64,000 bases of DNA from Brachionus plicatilis. Lineage: Eukaryota; Rotifera; Eurotatoria; Ploima; Brachionidae. The stretch spans positions 101,228 to 165,227 of the forward strand of contig QEOQ01000253.1 of the NCBI GenBank assembly GCA_010279815.1. The letters are read 5' to 3'. The notes under the pieces were generated by a model. That model worked only from the letters and a program-made list of their open reading frames with translations. It did no database searches and was not told where the DNA came from. Shown here piece after piece: positions 58,342 to 64,000 of the stretch. A program made the position numbers and the translations under genes. Every line of letters starts with the position of its first letter. Position 1 is the first letter of the stretch.

Positions 58342-60100
58342 ATGACATGTTCAAAATTTACTGAATTTATTTTTGTTCTCCTTTATGTCTCAATTTTTTG
58401 TAATGTTGGAGCAGGTAGTTTTAGCCAATTTATCCATATTTAAAATTTTGAATTTTTTTCTATAAAGATGAAATTAATTGCTATGTCTGTAATTCCAACT
58501 GGGACGTAAGATCCAACTTATTTAGAATAAAAGCTAGTTTATAAATTTTATAAAGGCTTGTGGAGATATTCCGAATGTCAACATGATTAAGTACAGCAAA
58601 GTACCATGTCCGGGTCCATGCAAAATTTGGAAGGCTGATAATAGTAAAAATTTAGGCCTAATAAAAATTAAAATTAATTGTAAATTGTTTTAAAGTTGTT
58701 TATCGCGGATGCTCTTATGATAAATTTGAGCGTAATTCGAATGAAATTGAATTTTGTGATACCGAATTGTAAGAATTTAAAGAATTTTATTATTTTGCTT
58801 TAACTTCTAATTAAATAGATGTAACTATAAACTGTCTAATCAACCAATAATTGTCATAAACCCGGAAAATCTGGTTATGGCTGCAAAATTAACCACAAAA
58901 ATAAGCCAGGCTACAACTAAAAAGTCATTCAAAAATCAGATTCTTTGCTATGAATGTGATGCAACAAACAGGGTAATAAAAAAACTTAACTTTTTCAAAT
59001 GTGATATGTTTTCTAAAGGCTTGCAGTGATCCCATGGATTTCAGAGCTTTAGTTGGTTCTTTGGTATCATGTTCAGGCGCTTGTGCTATTTGGAAAAACC
59101 CAGATAAAGGAAACAGTACTTAAAATTAAATTTTTTTTATGAGAGAATAAAAAATTTTAGTTTTAACTCGTGGATGCTTGAAAAAAATTACCAGTGGAGG
59201 AAGTGGTTCATACCATGCTGCTGGTGGAATTGTTTACAAATACTGTTCAACAAGCTTGTAAAGATTGTATTGATTTTTATTAAGATTTGATCAATTAAAT
59301 TTTAGCTGTAATGGTGTTCCGAGTGGATTTTTTCCAATTCAAACCACAATTAAAACAACAAAACCAACTGTAGCCACCACGACAAGACCAATTGTAGCAA
59401 CTACTACAAAGCCGGGTTTTGTTCTCACTACGACTATGAACACAAATGGAAATTTGATCTCGTATGAAGAATTTTCACGAGCTATAACGAATGCCGGTTA
59501 TGACAAACCATCTAGGGAAAAATATACAAATTTCGTCACGCAACTTGGTCCCAAAGGTGGCATAACCACAAAGAGAGAAGCTGCTATGTTTTTGTCTCAA
59601 ATTTTGTGGGAGTCTGATGGCTTAAAAGCGACTGAAGAATATGCATGTATGCAATCTAAGTGTCCAGGTGTTTATGGATCGAGTAGATATCCCGGTAAAA
59701 GCTACTATGGAAGAGGATACATTCAATTGGTAAAACTTTTTAATAAAAGTATTTCAAAAGTTGATTTGTTTTAAATTTATTTAAGTCTTGGAATTATAAT
59801 TATGAGGCTGCAAGCCAAGCTTTGTATGGAGATGATAGACTTTTGAGGGATCCAGATCAAGTGGCCAATAATGATGAAGTTGCTTGGGCTACAGCTTTTT
59901 GGTTCTGGAAGGCAAATGTTGGCTCTCGTTATGACGTAAAAAATGGCCGTTTTGGCGCCAGCACCATGGCAATTAATGGTGGCCTTGAATGCAATGGACC
60001 ATATCAAGATAAAGCAAGAAAAAGATTTGAAATTTATAAAATATGTATGAAAGAATTTAATTTAAATGAAACGCCAATTGAAAATGGATGCTACAATTAG
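58342..60100 (+). CDS. GH19 chitinase with two N-terminal Ly6-like modules (chitinase B)
   Basis: Model: join(58342..58414,58468..58505,58556..58643,58696..58768,58819..58972,59019..59115,59161..59257,59306..59729,59786..60100), 452 residues, every junction GT-AG and in phase. Signal peptide (TEFIFVLLYVSIFCNVGAG); module 1 CYVCNSNWD-ACG to CDTEL-CN; module 2 CYECDATNR-ACS to YCSTSF-CN; a Thr/Pro/Lys linker (TTKPTVATTTRPIVATTTKP) typical of carbohydrate-active enzymes; then GH19 (about 245-452) with FLSQILWESDGL, TEEYAC, YYGRGYIQLSWNYNYEAAS and AINGGLECNG. Each module is cut by introns at the same three places (phase 0 before A-C, phase 1 before the RGC exon, phase 2 before C-N), as in chitinase A. 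Tandem paralogue of A; expected secreted and chitin-cleaving. Confidence 0.92.
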
Positions 60101-61383
60101 AATATATCATTTATTTTTATCACATAAGACTTCTACAATATTGCATTTTAAAACAAATTTTCTTCGATACTATTTTCGTTAAATGTAGATAAATACAAAT
60201 ATAGAAACTGACTAAATTTTTTTTTTTGATGGTTTTTACATTATTTGAGGGAATAAATTAAAACCTTAATCATGAAAATCTTGAATTTTAATACAAAATA
60301 ATATTAACTCATCTATTTTTGTTTCGAATTAATAAAAAATCAACAAAATGAATTTAGTTTTCTTTTTGAATCAATTTTAAATTATTATGCTTTTTGATAA
60401 AATTTTCATTTTTTGATAATCAAAATTATTCCAGTGTAGAGGATCAAATCGATGAAGTCATCTTTATGTAAGATCGGACCGGTCACTCAAAAGTTTAAAA
60501 GGACATGAGTGCTTGCTTTATTATCTTGTTAGATACAATGGGCAATTTATTAAAATTTTTATTCTTGATAATCAAATTTATTACCTGCATCATATTGGTA
60601 ATTGTGAAATTTTAAGGTTTTTAGTTGCATAGAATTTTTCTCAAATTGCCTTTTGATGCAAAATTTTATCCTCAAATAATCTTGAGATACTCAATAATAG
60701 TAATAAGAGTTTTCTCTTTAGTTTAGTTAACTAATTTTTAGTCGATTAAAATAATTAATTATTAACCTAAAATTATTAACTACAGTTTAATTTTTAAAAT
60801 AAATTTTTTTTAGAAAATTTTTACTAAATTAAATTTTAAACAATTACCATGATTTTTGTGTAGAAAGAACTCAAATAAATTAAAATATGAGTAAATTATC
60901 AATTAATGATTCTTTAGATAAAAATTATGGAATTAACAAACTAAAAAATGTTAACGTATTTGCTCGAATTTAACGACATGTCGTTATGTATATACCGACA
61001 TGAGATATAGGGGATGGGGCCAGTCTTTCACATTACTCGAAAACCAAACTCAGTTTTAAAAACGAAATTTCATATTACTTGAAGAAAAAATTTATTTAAA
61101 TTTTTTATTTATATCGAAGTTGCGTACAAAAAAGATGATTAAGTGAGTATTTGAAAATATAATTACTATTAGAGAGTTTTAAAAATCTTTTGGCACAGTG
61201 TAGCAAAATTTCGTTAATTTTCGAAGCAAATTAATATTAGGGAACTTTTATGAATGTTTCATAGTTGAATACTATTTTATAATATTATTTAATAAATAAA
61301 ATATTTTAAAATATTTTTTTAAATTATAAAAATTTATGGTTTTTGTATTTTTTCAGAATGAGTATTTATAATTTTAAATCTAA
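60101..61383. other. Convergent intergenic region
   Basis: 3' flanks of chitinase B (plus) and the glycosyltransferase-like gene (minus). AT-rich, with no gene. Short GC-richer patches at about 60430-60500 and 60965-61030 are unassigned. Confidence 0.5.
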
Positions 61384-62472
61384 TCAGCATGCTTCCCAAT
61401 CTAAATGATTTTCAGGACGACATTTTTTCGGACAGCTTTTAAAAGTGCTGGTTTCATTGCATTTACCAACTCGGCCAACAAAACAGTTTCCATTGCGTTG
61501 CGTTGGCCATGGTTTTGATTTTGGATATATCTCGCACAAATAACTGTTATGAATTGTGGAATTGTTTTCTATCATTTTATATACATGTTTTGATAAAAAA
61601 ATTTGATCAAAACCCTTTGGATTTTTTCCATTAAAGTTAAACTTTGAACTGATATTTTTATCGACCATTTTTTCATAGATTAATTTGCCCAAGACTCTGG
61701 CTTTTTCAACTCTAAAACTCCACATTCCACCTAGGATATATGTTTTATGTGCAGGATTATCTAAATAAAAATTTTTTAAAATACGATTAATTTTTATTAA
61801 TTAAACTAATTTATCACCTCTCATTATGTGACCAATATTTCCAGAACCAAGCCACTCTTGCACCGAATTCACTTCTCTTTGTAGAAGCTGAGAATCTATA
61901 TCCCTGCTCATTAGCAAGTCAACAAAGCTGTCTCCGATTGATAGAAAACGCCACATCATTGCATGCACATACCTTAAGTCCATTACTTTTTCCGAGTTTT
62001 TCAGACTAAGAGGCATCCTATGAATATTACAAAAATCAACATGAGAATTTGAACATTCAATTTGGCATATAATTGACTTATTGATTGTATCATCGTGATA
62101 AACCCGCATCACATGATCAGGATAAAATTCTTTTACTTTTACAATTAAGTCTTGTAAAAGATTATAATATCGGGGATTTTTTCCATAAAGGGAATAAGCG
62201 ACAATTTTTTGATTTGGACCACGCTTAAGAGATTTGCCCAAATCACATGCCAGCACTGGCTGTTCATTCAATTCATACGATTTATTGTTAAAAAAAATTG
62301 AAAACTTATTTTGGTCAGTCTGCTTCATTTTAAACTCATATTTTTGGCACTCACATGAAGAGCTAATATTTAATTCAATAAATTTTGAATCATCAATATA
62401 GCTTAAAAAAAAAAAGATCCCAATTGAATACAAGAGAAAAATCTTTACAGAACGTTTTTTCTTAAGAATCAT
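61384..62472 (-). CDS. Type II membrane glycosyltransferase-like protein
   Basis: Model: complement(join(61384..61760,61818..62472)), 343 residues; the intron (G|GTGATA to TTTATTTAG) restores MRDNPAH in frame. A short basic N-terminus (ILKKKRSVK) and one hydrophobic anchor (about 12-28, FLLYSIGIFFFLSYI) indicate Golgi/ER type II topology. The lumenal part has IVAYSLYG, YHDD, RYVHAMMWRFL, then SRDIDSQLLQREV near 188-200, which resembles the acidic nucleotide-sugar-binding motif of glycosyltransferases, then EWLGSG, HIMRDNP and ILGGMW. The C-terminus is cysteine-rich (FKSCPKKCRPENHLDWEAC). No characterised family named with certainty; glycosyltransferase role is inferred from topology and the DxD-like site. 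Confidence 0.72.
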
Positions 62473-64000
62473 TTTTTTAAATTTTTTTTTTATATTTGCT
62501 TTTTTTATACTGATTATTTAGGATTAATTTCGTAGATTTTCTGATTCAACTATTGAAGGCACATTTTAATTTCTGAATATGATTGTGCATTCAATGACTA
62601 GATTTTGAAAAACATCAATTTAGTTAAAAAATTTTAAATAACGACTACTGCTTAAAGAAATTTTTACTTAGATGTTTTCAAAAAATTTTAAATCTTTCAC
62701 ATAGCATTAATTAATGTTGGTTGATTAAAAGAAATTTTTGTCGTAAATTCTTCAGGAATTTTTTATAAAGTATAAAAATTAAAAAGAAATTTATCTTTGA
62801 GGTATGTATGAAATTTCGATTTTAAGGCTAAATTAAGAGCTAATACGTTCTAAAACGCATAAAAAGTTTCTATTTTGAAATTATAAAACAGTAATGCTAT
62901 AAAATGTGGTTTTTAGATAAAATGTGTCCTTTGTGGTCTATAATTTTACCAAATGAATAAAATATGACTAGAATATCTTATTTTATTAAAATTATCATTT
63001 CTTTTTTAAAATTAGATCCATTTCAATTAAATTAATCTCTGAGTCAAATCGATGAAAAATCCTGCTCGGGTCGGGAAATTTTTTTGTTCATGAAAAGGTA
63101 ATGCAAATTGTATTAGGTGAAACATTTTTAGTTTCGATGGACAAATTAGTAAAAATATTTATTATCGGCAAAATCTAAATTTCTATATTTTCATATTTTT
63201 AAAATTTTCTTATATTTTTTTTGTGGGATATCTCAGAAAGTTTTTGTCTTTGATTTTCATAAGTTAAAATGGATTTGAGTAGTAAAACTCCTTTCACCAT
63301 TGTAATTAGGTATTTTTTAAAAATGTTTAAAATTATTTCAAATAAAAGGGCATTAGAAAGTTAACACAATTTGATGGAAAAAAAGAAAAATTTGAGATAT
63401 CATAAGAAGTCAACTGCCCATTGAAGAGCTCGTCTGAGACTTGGCACAACTGGATTGATTCAAGAGGCTTCCAAATGTGTGATTATTTATACCCAATTTT
63501 TTGTTTGAAATTGTGTTAACTAAATTAAAATCTGAATTCAAAAGTTTTTTTTATCTTGTTAACCATTCGAGTAAAGGATATGGGGCAATATGAAAAAAAA
63601 TCAAAATTTTTAATTTTAGGATATTTTTTAAAAGATTTTGAGGAGCTGAATCTAAAAATATCAATAATTTGAAGATGGAACTTTACTAATATATATAGTG
63701 TTTCTACAAAAAGCCCAGAATTGGCAAAATTACGTAATTTTTATTAAATTCGTTCCAAAACGTTTACGGCAAAAAAAAAATTAGGTTTGAATTTAAATTT
63801 TTTTGTTTTAAATGGTATAAAATATTGGTCTTTTTTCATTTTTTTAAAAAAATTTATTTCAAAATTTTAGAAAAACAGGGGGTTGTGAAGTTCATTTCAA
63901 TTCGATCTTTTCAATTCAGAAAAACTTGAATAACTTTTTTACTAAGAGAGATAATTTAGTTCTATAAAATGCTTAATGTTAAGCAAATTTGCTTAATGCA
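62473..64000. other. Upstream region of the glycosyltransferase-like gene
   Basis: AT-rich. A somewhat GC-richer stretch at about 63410-63485 is unassigned. No ORF with recognisable content; the window ends here. Confidence 0.5.

Noticed and set aside
1..64000. tRNA or rRNA genes
   Set aside because: No stretch with tRNA A/B boxes and a cloverleaf, or with conserved rRNA words, was noticed on either strand; a tRNAscan run would be decisive.

Overview
This is a very AT-rich window from an animal nuclear genome. Genes carry many short introns (about 40-60 bp, GT-AG), often in homopolymer-rich sequence, and the families are metazoan: ARAP-type GAP, DRG1, SLC22 transporter, CC2D1/Lgd, LENG9-like, class A GPCR, WAP-domain and Ly6-like proteins. 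Low GC, compact introns and GH19 chitinases in an animal fit a small invertebrate, and a monogonont rotifer such as Brachionus is my best guess. That is inference; no species marker is present. All gene models below were built by hand from splice sites, reading phase and family motifs.

Layout. 1.4-8.1 kb: a two-exon ARAP-like Arf/Rho-GAP gene (minus) with a 3.3-kb intron holding a hAT-like element. 9.7-14.6 kb: a minus-strand tandem array of four small secreted WAP-domain genes. 15.3-17.4 kb: DRG1 (plus, nine exons). 18.8-36.3 kb: a repeat-rich region with three copies of a leucine-rich secreted-protein gene (two broken, one intact), a threonine-rich secreted protein, a Tc1-like relic split by a pogo-like element, and a LINE 3' end. 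30.9-33.2 kb: an SLC22-like transporter. 37.4-40.4 kb: a short CC2D1 gene. 42.6-43.9 kb: an intronless GPCR. 47.6-49.1 kb: a LENG9-like MJ1316 plus 2H-phosphoesterase protein (minus). 51.0-60.1 kb: two tandem genes joining Ly6-like cysteine modules to a C-terminal GH19 chitinase domain. 61.4-62.5 kb: a type II membrane, glycosyltransferase-like protein (minus).

The genes do not form a pathway; they are ordinary neighbours with local tandem duplication (WAP, leucine-rich and chitinase families). The most unusual items are: the Ly6-module/GH19 fusion, whose modules are cut by introns at fixed positions and phases; the ARAP-like protein, in which both GAP arginine fingers appear replaced; the leucine-rich family, where one broken copy carries a perfect 89-bp-arm palindrome that extends into host gene sequence; two LINE 3' tails sharing stem-loops before a TTA-repeat tail; and a pogo-like element whose residual ORF ends in a PCNA-binding-like motif.

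Mobile DNA is abundant (hAT-like with 8-bp target duplications, pogo/Tigger-like with TA, an element with a 9-bp duplication, Tc1-like, non-LTR). I saw no rRNA, tRNA or CRISPR.
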